64,000 nt of DNA from Roseiarcus sp963741405 (GCA_963741405.1 CAVUHX010000040.1:62001-126000); one strand, 5' to 3'; positions 43,184-55,145 are shown, counted from the stretch's first letter. Numbers and translations are program-made. Notes: a model not told the origin generated them from the sequence alone.

Positions 43184-43987
43184 GTGAACGACGTCGTCGC
43201 GTTGGAGCGTATCGAGCGCGAGGCCTGGCGCCAGCTCGCGGAGGCCGCTCCGCCGGAGTTCGCCAGGGGGATCGGGCTCGCCTGGGAACCGATCGGCGGA
43301 GCCCTGTTCATGATGGCGAGCCGCATTCCGGCCTTCCAGTTCAACTGGCTGTCCGGCGCGGGGCTCCTGTCCGACGATTCGGAGGCGGTCGGGCAGGCGG
43401 TCGCGCGCTTTCGCCAGGCCGGTCAGACGAAATTCATCGTCCAGATTCCGCCGGGTCCGCGCGCCGGCGCGATTGCTTCGCGCGCCGGCGCCGAAGGGCT
43501 CTCCGAGCATCCGCTCGCCTGGGCGAAATTTGTTCGCGAAGCGGAGGACGCCCCGCGGATTGATTCGCCGGCCCTGATCCGCGAGGTAGGCCGCGAAGAC
43601 GCGGATCTGTTCGCCGCGACTGTGGTCGCCGGCTTTGGCATGCCGCCGCCGATGAGCAGCTGGCTAAGAGAGCTTGTCGGCAGGCCCGGCTGGCATTGCT
43701 TCGTCAGTTTCCTCGACGAAGCGCCCGCCGGCGCCGGCGCGCTGTTCCACGACGGCGACTATGCCTGGCTCGGCGCCGGCGCCACCAAGCCGGAGGCGCG
43801 CAAGCGCGGCGCCCATTCGGCGCTGCTCGCCGGCCGGATCGAAGCTGCGCATCGCGCGGGGGCGCGGTATGTCACGACCGAAACCGGCGTGCCGCAGGCC
43901 GGCCAGCCTGCGCCGAGCTACAAGAACATCCTCGCCGCCGGCTTCGAGGTCGCCTATATCCGCCCCAACTGGGCACCGGCGGGCTGA
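43184..43987 (+). CDS. GNAT-family N-acetyltransferase
   Basis: The 267-residue protein from GTG 43184 has an N-terminal region of ~125 residues and a C-terminal GNAT fold: A-G-A-G-A-L-F-H-D-G-D-Y-A-W, A-T-K-P-E-A-R-K-R-G-A-H-S-A-L-L as the acetyl-CoA pyrophosphate loop (R-x-x-G-A), and T-E-T-G-V-P near the end. The substrate is unknown. It has a two-part layout seen in many uncharacterised proteobacterial acetyltransferases. Confidence 0.75.
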   Translation: MNDVVALERIEREAWRQLAEAAPPEFARGIGLAWEPIGGALFMMASRIPAFQFNWLSGAGLLSDDSEAVGQAVARFRQAGQTKFIVQIPPGPRAGAIASRAGAEGLSEHPLAWAKFVREAEDAPRIDSPALIREVGREDADLFAATVVAGFGMPPPMSSWLRELVGRPGWHCFVSFLDEAPAGAGALFHDGDYAWLGAGATKPEARKRGAHSALLAGRIEAAHRAGARYVTTETGVPQAGQPAPSYKNILAAGFEVAYIRPNWAPAG

Positions 43988-44344
43988 GAGACGAGGGCCG
44001 GGTTGTCCGAGGCGGAACCAGGGCGGCGAGGACGAATCGCCGGTCCCCCGTGACCTCTCCCCGTCTCCAGCTGGCGCCCTTCCGCCCGAGCCCGTTCGGC
44101 TCCATATTCGCCTCCATGCCCGCACCGAAAAAGCCCAACCGCACGCCGCACTCCAAAGCCTCGCGGCCCGAGTTGCAGCCGCTCGGCGACCATCTGGCGG
44201 AGCTGCTCAACCCCGCCCTAGTTGAACCGAAGCCTCCGGGCTTCGGCGAAGCGCCGCAGCCGAAATTCGAGGGTCCAGCGCCGGAAAGCCACCCGCGCGG
44301 CCTGACCGGCGCAACGGCTTCGGCGGAGTCGCTGAAGGAGCTGC

Positions 44345-46609
<2,265 letters not shown>

Positions 46610-46873
46610 ACCCTCCAGACTGCCCGTACAACGCCCTCGGCAACAACGGCGAGATCGTGGAGCTCACATGTCCACCCTCGCATTGCCCCCGAGCTTCGGC
46701 CGCTGCTTTCCGGTTGCGGTCGCCGTTAGGCGACGCCCAAGAATTATCTGTGGGGAAACTTGAGCCATAGGTCGCTCTGGCGACAACATAATCCGAATAA
46801 TCTATCGAGGGCAAGTTGCGAAGGTCTTCAAAATCGCCGTACTTGTCAGTCATATTGCTGTTTTGCTCCGATC

Positions 46874-46889
46874 CGGTCTTGCTAGACCG
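46874..46889. repeat. Perfect hairpin at the edge of the IS1634-type insertion
   Basis: CGGTCT-tgct-AGACCG pairs over 6 bp with a 4-base loop and sits directly beside the insertion edge at 46891. It may be the original terminator or attenuator between the maturase and the short ORF, or a structural target for the IS. Confidence 0.5.
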
Positions 46890-46890
46890 A

Positions 46891-48841
46891 GCTTCTTTCT
46901 TTCACGAAGCGTAAGTCATTGATCTCGCTCACGGCGAGCGGCTCCGGGGTCGCTGCTACTGGGTACAGGCGATGGGGAATCCCAGGAGGTCGAAGGCCTT
47001 TTGCTGGATCGGAGTCGGGCGGGTGAGGATGGTGAAGGGGCGGTCCGGCGCGTTCGCGGTCACGACGGTGTTGCGCGCGAGGGTCGCGAGATCGGCGAGC
47101 AGGGTCTGGAAGGAGTGGACCGGGGCGCCGTCGGCGGCGCGGCCCGTGGCGCTCTTGGCGAGGGCGGCGGGGGAGCGCTGCGCCTTGGCGACCGGGCTCT
47201 CGCGCAGGGCCTCGGCGGCGGCCTTGTCGTCGTCGTAGAGCATCGGCGCCAGGCGCTCGCGCATATGCCACTCGACGTAATAGGCCAGCATGCACAGGAA
47301 CACGTGGGCGCGGACCCGATCCTCCAGCCAATGGTAGATCGGCCGGACATGCAGGTCGACCGTCTTCAGGCAGCGAAAGGCGCGTTCCACCATGGCCAAG
47401 GATTTGTACGTCTTGACCGCGGTGTTGTCGGCGAGGGTCTCTTCGGGCAGGCTGGTGCGCACGGCGTAGAGGCCGTCGAGCGCGGCTTCCTGCGCGATCT
47501 GCTCGCGCTTTCGGGCGAAGGCGAACCGGTCGTCGGCGATCGTCAGCTCGAAATGCTTGGCCATCTTGTGCCTGCCGAGCACGGCGCCGACCGCGATGCC
47601 GATCTCGGCCGCGCCGCGCAAGGGACGGGTCTTGCGCGCCACGCTGGCGACGGTCTTGGCGAGATCCCGCTCGGTGGCGGCGAGGAGGTCCTCGCGCTTG
47701 CGGGCGCGCTCGCGCGCGAGATCCGGGTTGCGGCAGACGATCAGCCGCTCGCCGGGAAACTCGGGCGACGTGATCGCCGCCATGTCGCGCTCGTCGAACA
47801 GCGACATCTGCAAATGTCCGCCGCCGACCAGCTCCTTGAGCGCAGGCGCGCGCAAGGCGGTGATCCAGTCGAGCCCGGCGGGGCGCAGATCCTCGTCGAT
47901 GCGCGCCTGGGTGATCATGCCGCGATCGCCGACCAGCACGACGTGGTCGATGGCGAAGCGGCGCTTCAGCTTCGAAACCTGATCGGCGAGCGTCATGGGA
48001 TCGCCGGTGTTGCCTTCGAACACCTCGATGGCGACGGGACAGCCGTCGGGCGCGCACAGAAGGCCATAGACGATCTGCAACTTCCCCTTCTTGCCGTCGC
48101 GGTTGTAGCCGCGTTTGGCCAAGGGGCAGCAGCGGCCTTCGACATAGCTCGACGAGACGTCGTAGAGCACCAGCGTCCCGCCCTTCAGGCGGCGCTTTGC
48201 CAGCGCGGTCTCGATCGGACCCTGGCGTTCGAGGAGCCAGTCGAGCGCAGCGTAGAACTCGTCCTCGCGGACGTCGCCCAAGGCCAGCTCGACGCCGAGG
48301 CTCGAGGCGGCGGTGGCGGGATCGAGCGCCCTGGCTGTGGCGAGCTTGGAGGCCGGGGCGATGATGCGGCTGACGATCATGGCCAGGACGAGGTCGACCG
48401 GTCGACAGCTCTCGGGGTCGGTCTCGCGCGTGGCCTTGGGACCGATGATTTTGTCGAGGCCGATCGCGCGCGTCGCGCCCAGGACGGCTGCGACATGGCC
48501 ATGCGGCAGCGAACGCTCGATGACGAAGGGCTGTTCGCCCGGCGGCATCACGACCCCGCCCTTGAGGACGCCGCGCAGCCCCTCGACGTGCTCGGCCGGC
48601 CAATGGGAGAGGTTGAGCAGCGTGCGCTTTCGCACGGTCTTGCCGTCCCGGTAGCTCTCGCGCAGCAGGATCGCGGGCGGGGAGCCGCGGTTGGGGACGG
48701 TCTCGATGTACATGGGCGTAGGATAGCGGATGCGCGTCGCACAATCAACAAAAATATCTGATTTACATGCCTACATCTTCACCCCTCGCAACCCCAAATA
48801 TGCGCAAAATCAGAGGCTTGACCCTCGCGAAAGAAAGAAGC
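46891..48841 (-). mobile_element. Second type of IS1634-family element
   Basis: The ends are GCTTCTTTCTTTCACGA on the left and the inverse of GCTTCTTTCTTTCGCGA on the right (16 of 17 positions match). The direct repeat is not clear: the flanks are GACCGA and TCCGGT. It carries a single transposase gene and is only distantly related to the IS1634 copies at 1460 and 29045. It separates the radical SAM fragment from the short ORF at 46853. Confidence 0.8.
46956..48713 (-). CDS. IS1634-family DDE transposase (second type)
   Basis: This 585-residue protein starts M-Y-I-E-T-V-P-N-R-G. The conserved blocks are L-V-L-Y-D-V-S-S-S-Y (first Asp), V-L-V-G-D-R-G-M-I-T (second Asp) and S-L-A-M-V-E-R-A-F-R-C-L (Glu). 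R-P-I-Y-H-W-L-E-D-R-V-R-A-H follows, as in IS1634 transposases. The gene looks intact. A long frame on the opposite strand (47001-48761) is its shadow. Confidence 0.9.
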   Translation of the reverse strand: MYIETVPNRGSPPAILLRESYRDGKTVRKRTLLNLSHWPAEHVEGLRGVLKGGVVMPPGEQPFVIERSLPHGHVAAVLGATRAIGLDKIIGPKATRETDPESCRPVDLVLAMIVSRIIAPASKLATARALDPATAASSLGVELALGDVREDEFYAALDWLLERQGPIETALAKRRLKGGTLVLYDVSSSYVEGRCCPLAKRGYNRDGKKGKLQIVYGLLCAPDGCPVAIEVFEGNTGDPMTLADQVSKLKRRFAIDHVVLVGDRGMITQARIDEDLRPAGLDWITALRAPALKELVGGGHLQMSLFDERDMAAITSPEFPGERLIVCRNPDLARERARKREDLLAATERDLAKTVASVARKTRPLRGAAEIGIAVGAVLGRHKMAKHFELTIADDRFAFARKREQIAQEAALDGLYAVRTSLPEETLADNTAVKTYKSLAMVERAFRCLKTVDLHVRPIYHWLEDRVRAHVFLCMLAYYVEWHMRERLAPMLYDDDKAAAEALRESPVAKAQRSPAALAKSATGRAADGAPVHSFQTLLADLATLARNTVVTANAPDRPFTILTRPTPIQQKAFDLLGFPIACTQ

Positions 48842-48846
48842 TCCGG

Positions 48847-49352
48847 TTAGAACGTGGCCGTAAAAGGACTGCGGTCTATGCAGTAATAAGAGCGATTGTT
48901 AAAGCCGCCTTCTTTATTGTATCGATGCTCAAGCTGGCCGCCTTGGCACACCCGTTCAACGGGACATCCCAAGCAATCATCGGGAACTAATCCGCGGACG
49001 ATCTGTAATTTAGTAAACTCGGCAGAGTAGGCATGCTCGAGTTGTTCGCGAATATCGATGCCTGTCGAGGTTCTGCGGTACTCACAGATGCCATACAAGT
49101 CGCCAACCTCGAAACTGCCGTCTGGTGCGATTGATAAGAAATCTGCGGCTGCTCCGCCTATGCCAGCCAAACTTGGTTGTCCATTTGAAAACGCTCGAAT
49201 TACCGCGTCAAAATTGTGAACACGGCTCTGTATTGGGTTGTTCAGCCACTCGTCAAAGGCCTCTGTCAGAAATCTTGCATATCCAAGTTTATGCTCAGAA
49301 AATCGACGGTCTGGGTGCTCATAATTGTGAGCTGGCAAAACGAACCCGATAC
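48847..49352 (-). pseudogene. Radical SAM/SPASM peptide maturase, C-terminal fragment (FxsB/GrrM type)
   Basis: The open frame enters from the edge of the orphan element (G-F-V-L-P-A-H-N-Y-E-H-P) and runs ~168 codons to a stop. It contains I-G-G-A-A-A-D-F-L-S-I-A-P-D-G-S-F-E and the cysteine cluster D-C-L-G-C-P-V-E-R-V-C-Q-G-G followed by L-E-H-R-Y-N, G-F-N-N-R-S-Y-Y-C. In the FxsB/GrrM maturases this region binds auxiliary iron-sulfur clusters. The radical SAM domain with its CxxxCxxC is missing, removed by the insertion at 49354. The enzyme cannot be functional. The fragment is visibly poorer in G+C than the backbone. Confidence 0.75.
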
Positions 49353-49353
49353 T

Positions 49354-50988
49354 CCTAAGCCGGCGGAGCCGGAACCAAACAGGATGGAGTAGAATTCGCT
49401 CGGTCGAGTGACGAGCGGGGTCGAAGATGGGGCGGGATCTGATCGATCGCTATCGGGAACGCTTGCACGGAGTGCTCTCCTGCTATGACCGGATTTTGGT
49501 GACGGGCACGCTGCCGCAGGTCTGCTACGCGGAGGGTATGACGGCATTTCTGAAGGCGCGAGGGGTTCGGATATTCGACTACCCGCGCTTTGCCGAGCCG
49601 CTGCGCGATGCGATCCGAGGTCGCGCTCAGGAGTTGGCGACGTCGGCGGGGATTGCGATTGAGCACATTGCCAAGGCGCACATCCGCAAGGAAGAGGTCG
49701 TGGCCAAAGTGCTCGAGCGGCGCGGCGATCGTCCGGGATTGGTGCATATCATCTCGGCGATGGAGGCGTGCGACAGCTACAGACCCTGGCACGACAAGAC
49801 GAGCGGGCAGACCTTCCTCAAGCCCGACAGCGGCAAGTGCCTGCACTACTACTTTGATTTCATCGACGACGAGGTCGGCCTGTGTTACCTGCGCGTGCCG
49901 ACCTGGTGTCCCTTCCGGCTGCAGTTCTATTGCAACGGACACGGCTGGCTGGCACGGCAGCTTACCGCCGCCGGCATCGGCTTTACCCTTGCCGACAACG
50001 CCTTTCTGCGCATCGACGACTGGGAGCGGGCGCAAACCTTCGCCGATGCGCTCGCGCCCAAACAACTGCATCGGGTTCTCGATCGCTTCGCCCAGCTGTG
50101 CTGTCCGGTCATGGACACCTTTGATCAGCGCTATCACTGGAGCCTGACGCAGGTGGAGTATGCCATCGACCTTGTGTTTCGCTCCGCCGCGACGCTCAAG
50201 CCGCTTTATGAACAGCTTTCCCGCCAAGCGGTGTTGTCGGTGAAGGCCGAGCACGTGGCGAGCTTTCTCGGCAAGAAGATCACGCCGCAGCTTGCCCAGG
50301 AAGTCGGCTCGCGTTTCGAGACCCGCATCGAGGGCACTTGCGTCAAGCATCGCCTCGGCAACGCCAAGGTGAAGATGTACGACAAGTTCCATCTCGTGCT
50401 GCGCATCGAGACGACGGCCAACGATGTCTCCTTCTTCAAACACCACCGCAGGGTGGAACATCGCCAGGGCCCCAGCAGCCGCGAGCTGGCGCCCCTCAAG
50501 AAGACGATCTACAGCCTGATTGATCTGCCCGACATCCTGCTCGGCTGCTGCCGACGATACTTGGTGTACCTGTCCGCCCTCGACGACCACAGCGCAGGGG
50601 TTCGCGCCCTGGATCGGCTCAGCGAGGATCGCCGCGACGAAGATCGCCTGATCAAAGGGCTGAACTTCTTCAAGCGAAGCGAGCAGGCATGGCTCCGCGC
50701 CCTGCAGCGTCCGCAGTTCAACATCCGCGGACTGCGCCGAGCAGACCTGACTGCCTTTGTTCCCGGCTTGAGCCCGGCTGCTCTCTCCCGGCAAATCACG
50801 CGCATGCGCAGGCTCGGCTTGATCAAGCGCGTCGCCGGCGCCTATCGCTACTACCTGACCCGCCTCGGCCGCGCCGCGATCGCCGCAGCTTCCTCCATAA
50901 CCGAGATGCGCATCATCCCGAACTCTCGCAGCCGCACGCTGACCCAATCTTCGCCATTTCAGTCAAGACTCAACTCGTAAGGGACTAA
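49354..50988 (+). mobile_element. Unclassified single-gene mobile element, copy B
   Basis: This is the second copy of the 1.63-kb element, in the same orientation as copy A. It interrupts the radical SAM maturase gene on its left and abuts ISAs1 on its right (the last CTAA is shared with the ISAs1 end). It has one base more than copy A, near the 3' end of the gene. The left hairpin CCGGC-gga-GCCGG is conserved. Confidence 0.8.
49427..50980 (+). CDS. Putative transposase/replication initiator-like protein of the orphan element, copy B
   Basis: The protein is the same as copy A except for a few residues (L-H-Y-Y for L-H-Y-C, R-Q-L-T for R-Q-L-A, G-N-A-K for G-K-A-Q) and the tail. An extra A after A-T-C-C-C-G shifts the last codons, so the protein ends N-S-R-S-R-T-L-T-Q and is 517 residues. 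All the blocks noted in copy A, including K-M-Y-D-K-F and L-R-I-E-T-T, are unchanged. Which C-terminus is ancestral is not clear. Confidence 0.6.
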   Translation: MGRDLIDRYRERLHGVLSCYDRILVTGTLPQVCYAEGMTAFLKARGVRIFDYPRFAEPLRDAIRGRAQELATSAGIAIEHIAKAHIRKEEVVAKVLERRGDRPGLVHIISAMEACDSYRPWHDKTSGQTFLKPDSGKCLHYYFDFIDDEVGLCYLRVPTWCPFRLQFYCNGHGWLARQLTAAGIGFTLADNAFLRIDDWERAQTFADALAPKQLHRVLDRFAQLCCPVMDTFDQRYHWSLTQVEYAIDLVFRSAATLKPLYEQLSRQAVLSVKAEHVASFLGKKITPQLAQEVGSRFETRIEGTCVKHRLGNAKVKMYDKFHLVLRIETTANDVSFFKHHRRVEHRQGPSSRELAPLKKTIYSLIDLPDILLGCCRRYLVYLSALDDHSAGVRALDRLSEDRRDEDRLIKGLNFFKRSEQAWLRALQRPQFNIRGLRRADLTAFVPGLSPAALSRQITRMRRLGLIKRVAGAYRYYLTRLGRAAIAAASSITEMRIIPNSRSRTLTQSSPFQSRLNS

Positions 50989-52157
50989 ATCGTTAAGCGG
51001 CGAAGAGGTTGGTCCGGAACGCGGGGTCGATGCAGGCTCTGAGGCGCTTACGGCGCAGGGAGCCGCGTGTCTTATCGGCGCTGAGGAGGTTGTAGCCGGT
51101 GTGTCGGATGACGGCGAAGTTCAGCGCCGAGGCGTCTTTTCTGGTTCTGCATCGGTCTTCCTCGAAGGTCACGTCCATCGTCCAATGGAGGTTGTTCTCG
51201 ATCCCCCAATGGGCGCGCACTGCGGCGAGAATAGCCTTGGGATCGGGTTCGAGGGATGTGATGAAGTAGCGGGTCTCCAGGCTTTCGCGGCCGGTCTTCT
51301 TGTCGATGCGCCGGGCGGTGACGGCGGCGATGGAGCGCAGACTTTTCCAGTCGGGGTGGCGTTCGGCGAGCCAGCTTGCCTCGGCGGCCTGGCAACTGCG
51401 CTCTTCGATCCGGCCATGGCCGGCGTCGGTCTCGGCGCTCACCGCGCAGTCTGCGGCGCAGACCGGATCGGCGAAGAACAGCGCCGTGTCCTCATGCAGG
51501 CTGGTCTGATTGCCTTTGAGCGCGAGGACATAATCCGCGCCTTTGTCGACGATACGCTGGGCGATCTCCTTTTGCGTCCCCATGGCGTCGATCGACACGA
51601 TCGCGCCCTTGAGGTTGAGCATGTCCAGGAGCTCCGGGATCGCCGTAATCTCGTTGGACTTTCCATCAACCGCTCGTTGGGCGAGCACGAGTCCCGCCTC
51701 GGTGGCGTAAGCGGAAACCAGATGCAGCGCGCCCTTCCCGTCCGGCGACGTCTTCGAACCGCGCAGCGTCTTGCCGTCCACGGCGATCACTCCGCCCGCT
51801 TCGGCGCGCAGCGAGGCGGCCCAAGCCGCAAAGCCGCGCTGCAACGCCTGCGTGTCCAGCAAGCGAAACACCTTGCGCAAAGTCTGCGCCGTTGGGATGC
51901 CGTTGGCGAACGGCAGAAAGCCGCGCAGCCAGTCCAACGCCCCGGTCGCAACCTCCTCCACCCCTTCCCAGTCGTCCGCTCCGCACACGACCCCAACCAG
52001 CGTCGACAGCAGCACCTCGTTCAAGGGATACGTCACCATCCCCGGAATCCGGTGGTCAGGAACAACCCGCATATGATCCAGAAATCCAAACGACATGGCG
52101 TGACCCTCCCACGCCTCTTCGAATCCAACTTGGTTAACCAGCACTTAACGATTTAGG
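50985..52157 (-). mobile_element. ISAs1-family element
   Basis: CTAAATCGTTAAG (50985-50997) and CTTAACGATTTAG (52145-52157) are perfect 13-bp inverted ends enclosing one transposase gene. The left end overlaps the last 4 bases of the orphan element; the right end cuts another ISAs1 gene. No direct repeat is seen. Confidence 0.85.
50993..52096 (-). CDS. ISAs1-family transposase
   Basis: This 367-residue transposase starts at M-S-F-G-F-L-D-H-M-R (ATG 52096). It shows V-I-A-V-D-G-K-T-L-R-G-S (first Asp), A-I-V-S-I-D-A-M-G-T-Q-K (second Asp), Y-V-L-A-L-K-G-N-Q and R-A-H-W-G-I-E-N-N-L-H-W (Glu), the ISAs1 pattern with an N-terminal DDE_Tnp_1-associated region. It appears intact. Confidence 0.92.
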   Translation of the reverse strand: MSFGFLDHMRVVPDHRIPGMVTYPLNEVLLSTLVGVVCGADDWEGVEEVATGALDWLRGFLPFANGIPTAQTLRKVFRLLDTQALQRGFAAWAASLRAEAGGVIAVDGKTLRGSKTSPDGKGALHLVSAYATEAGLVLAQRAVDGKSNEITAIPELLDMLNLKGAIVSIDAMGTQKEIAQRIVDKGADYVLALKGNQTSLHEDTALFFADPVCAADCAVSAETDAGHGRIEERSCQAAEASWLAERHPDWKSLRSIAAVTARRIDKKTGRESLETRYFITSLEPDPKAILAAVRAHWGIENNLHWTMDVTFEEDRCRTRKDASALNFAVIRHTGYNLLSADKTRGSLRRKRLRACIDPAFRTNLFAA

Positions 52158-52622
52158 ACTCTGCTCTGGTCATGCAGGCTGCCCTGGTTGCCCTTCAGCG
52201 CCAGCGCATAGTCGCCGCCCTGTCGAACGATCTGGTCGGCAATCGAACGCTGGCAATTGAGCGCGTCGACGGTCACGATCGTCCCCTTCAGCGACAGCAT
52301 CTCCAGCAGCTTGGGGACGGCGGTGATCTCGTTCGACTTCGCGTCGGCGGCGATCTGCGCCAACACCATGCGTTGCTGGCAGCCCCATGCGCTGACCATG
52401 TGCAGGGGCGATTTGCCGCTGGCCTTGTCGAACGAGCGGCGCAACACCTTGCCGTCGATCGCGACAACGCCCTGACATGGAATCGAAAATCTCGACATGA
52501 ACCGCTGGAAGACGGCTCGGAATTGCTCCGGATCCAGTTGACGGAAAAGCCGGCTGAACGTGTCGCGGCTGGGCAGGCCGTTGGCCAATTTGAGGAAGCC
52601 ACGCAGAAAGGGCTCTTTCGCC
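52158..52622 (-). pseudogene. ISAs1-family transposase, fragment of a different element
   Basis: The frame starts beside a junction at about 52622 (E-P-F-L-R-G-F-L-K-L-A-N-G-L) and includes V-V-A-I-D-G-K-V-L-R-R-S and T-I-V-T-V-D-A-L-N-C-Q, then Y-A-L-A-L-K-G-N-Q-G-S-L-H-D where the complete ISAs1 cuts it off. It is clearly a different ISAs1 subtype from its neighbour. Both ends of the gene are missing. Confidence 0.85.
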
Positions 52623-52802
52623 TAGAATCGATCAGCCCACCGCCCCGCAAGCCCCAGAAATCTCCTCAACCCTTTTTCAAATGCGATTCCCCTGGCCGAG
52701 CACGCCTTCGACCTTGACCGGGCCCAACCGCCGACGCCATAACCCCGCGACCCTGCGCCTCGGGCGCAAGCTCGAGGCAAATCCGCCAGGAAGGATCGCC
52801 GT

Positions 52803-55136
52803 TTGCGATTGCGCCCGCTGACCCTTTGGCTCGGCGTCCTTGTCGCATTGGCGATCGCCGGCGCGTCGCTCTCATCGGCCCCGACACACTCGGCCGCCGC
52901 CGATGCGCCGCCTCTGACCTATGTCGGCAGCGAGACCTGCGCCTCCTGCCATCAGGACGAAGGCAAACTCTGGAGCGACTCGCACCACAAGCTCGCCATG
53001 GACCATGCGACGGAGAAGTCGGTGCTTGGCGATTTCGCCGACGCCTCGTTCGAGCACTTCGGCGTGAAATCGCGCTTTTTTCGTCGCGACGGCAAGTTCC
53101 TGGTCGAGACGGACGGCCCCGACGGCAAGTTCGCCGAATTCGAGATCAAATACACGTTCGGCGTCTATCCGCTGCAGCAATATCTGATCGAGTTTCCCGA
53201 CGGACGCCTTCAGGCGCTCGGAATCGCCTGGGACAGCCGGCCGAAGGACAAGGGCGGTCAACGCTGGTTTCACCTCTATCCCAACGAAGAAGTCGGCCAC
53301 GACGACGTCCTGCACTGGACGAAGCTCAACCAGAACTGGAACTTCATGTGCGCCGAGTGCCACTCGACCGGCGTGCGCAAAAATTACGATGCGAAGACCG
53401 ACAGCTTCGCCACGACATGGGCCGAGATCAGCGTCGGCTGCGAGACCTGCCACGGGCAGGGCTCGGCGCATGTCGCCTGGGCGAGCAACCCCGCTGGGTG
53501 GAACGCTGCGGGGACCGGCGGCGAGTCGAAAGGCCTCGTCGTCCGCTTCGACGAGCGCGCACGCCGAACCTGGGCAATCAATGCCTCGACCGGCAATGCA
53601 ACGCCGAGCCAATCACCCCCCGCATTGCGCGAGGAGGTCGAGACCTGCGGCCTCTGCCACGCGCGTCGGGGGCAAATCTCCGAGGATTGGGTTCCCGGCC
53701 AATGGCTGTCCGACACCCATGTCGTCTCGCCTCTGAGCCGCGGCGTCTATTTCGCCGACGGGCAGATGGACGACGAGGTCTACAATTACGGCTCATTCAA
53801 GCAGAGCAAGATGTTCGCCAAAGGCGTGACCTGCAGCGACTGCCACGACCCGCACAGTTCGAAGCTGAAGCTCCCCGGCGACGGCGTCTGTCTGACCTGC
53901 CATGCGCCGCAGAAATACACAGTCGCGGCTCACGCGCGCCACGAGGGCGTCAACCCGCCGGTCGGCTGTGCCGACTGCCACATGCCGACGCGCACCTACA
54001 TGGTGGTGCATCCCCGTCACGATCACAGCATGCGCGTCCCGCGCCCCGACCTCTCGGTGCGACTCGGCACGCCGAACGCCTGCAACGCCTGCCACACCGG
54101 CAAGACCGCGCAATGGGCGGCCGACGCCGTCCAGAGCTGGCATGGCTCCGATCGCAAAGGCTTTCAGCACTATGCGGCGGCGTTCCACGACGCCTGGAAC
54201 GAACAGGCGGACGCGCGGAAGCTCTTGGCCGCGGCCGGCTCCGACCGTGAGACGCCGGGCTTCGCCCGCGCGGGAGCGCTCGCCGAATTGGCGCCCTATC
54301 TTTCAGCAGCGAACGTCGACGTGGCCCGATCGAGCATCGCGGATCCCGATCCGATGGTCAGGATCGGCGCGCTCGACATGCTGGACAGCGCGGCGCCCGA
54401 ACAAATCTGGCAGATCGCCGCGCCGCTGCTCGGCGATCCGGTCCGCGGCGTCAGGGTGCGGGCGGCCGACCTGCTGGCGGCGGTTCCCGCGGCGGGGCAG
54501 CCCGCCGGCGACCGGGCGGCGTTCGACCGGGCGGCAGCCGAATTCGTCGCGGCGCAGGAGCTCAACGCCGATCGGCCGGAGGCGCGTCTCACGCTTGGAA
54601 GCTTCTATGCCCGCCGCGGAGACGCGGTGAGGGCGGAAGCCGAGTACAAGGCCGCGCTGAAGCTCGCCCCGCAATTTGCTCCGGCCGCTGTCAATCTCGC
54701 CGATCTCTACCGGCAAACCGGGCGCGACAGCGACGGCGAGGCGACCTTGCGCGAGGCGATCGCCGATTCGCCGAAGGACGCAGGGCTGCACTATGCCCTC
54801 GGCCTGGCGCTGATCCGCCTGAAACGATCGAGCGACGCGCTCGGCGAATTGCGCCAGGCGGCGGAACTCGCGCCGGACAGCGCGCAGAACGCGTATGTCT
54901 ATGCGATTGCGCTGAATTCCACGGGACGGCGCGACGAGGCGCTGAAGACGCTGACCGACGCGCTCGCGCGTCACCCGGACAATCGCCAAATCCTCACCGC
55001 GCTGGCGCAGATCAATCAGCAGGCGGGGGATCTCTGGTCGGCGCTGACTTACGCGGAACGGCTCGCGGCGCTCGCGCCGGACGATACGGACCTCAAGCGG
55101 TTCGTCGAGGTGTTGCGGAGGCAGGTCAAACCGTAG
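52803..55136 (+). CDS. Octaheme cytochrome c with C-terminal TPR domain
   Basis: This 777-residue protein starts at TTG 52803 with a signal peptide (L-T-L-W-L-G-V-L-V-A-L-A-I-A-G-A). Eight CxxCH heme motifs are present (C-A-S-C-H, C-A-E-C-H, C-E-T-C-H, C-G-L-C-H, C-S-D-C-H, C-L-T-C-H, C-A-D-C-H, C-N-A-C-H) in residues ~45-430. A HEAT-like stretch (A-D-P-D-P-M-V-R-I-G-A-L) follows near 510-560 and then TPR units (A-E-A-E-Y-K-A-A-L-K-L-A-P) to the end. It is a periplasmic electron carrier or multiheme oxidoreductase; the partner is unknown. No neighbouring redox operon is seen. Confidence 0.88.
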   Translation: MRLRPLTLWLGVLVALAIAGASLSSAPTHSAAADAPPLTYVGSETCASCHQDEGKLWSDSHHKLAMDHATEKSVLGDFADASFEHFGVKSRFFRRDGKFLVETDGPDGKFAEFEIKYTFGVYPLQQYLIEFPDGRLQALGIAWDSRPKDKGGQRWFHLYPNEEVGHDDVLHWTKLNQNWNFMCAECHSTGVRKNYDAKTDSFATTWAEISVGCETCHGQGSAHVAWASNPAGWNAAGTGGESKGLVVRFDERARRTWAINASTGNATPSQSPPALREEVETCGLCHARRGQISEDWVPGQWLSDTHVVSPLSRGVYFADGQMDDEVYNYGSFKQSKMFAKGVTCSDCHDPHSSKLKLPGDGVCLTCHAPQKYTVAAHARHEGVNPPVGCADCHMPTRTYMVVHPRHDHSMRVPRPDLSVRLGTPNACNACHTGKTAQWAADAVQSWHGSDRKGFQHYAAAFHDAWNEQADARKLLAAAGSDRETPGFARAGALAELAPYLSAANVDVARSSIADPDPMVRIGALDMLDSAAPEQIWQIAAPLLGDPVRGVRVRAADLLAAVPAAGQPAGDRAAFDRAAAEFVAAQELNADRPEARLTLGSFYARRGDAVRAEAEYKAALKLAPQFAPAAVNLADLYRQTGRDSDGEATLREAIADSPKDAGLHYALGLALIRLKRSSDALGELRQAAELAPDSAQNAYVYAIALNSTGRRDEALKTLTDALARHPDNRQILTALAQINQQAGDLWSALTYAERLAALAPDDTDLKRFVEVLRRQVKP

Positions 55137-55145
55137 TTTAGCGCC

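Noticed and set aside
47001..48761. 586-codon plus-strand reading frame
   Set aside because: It is a high-GC shadow of the IS1634-type transposase on the other strand; its composition is repetitive and no domain is seen.
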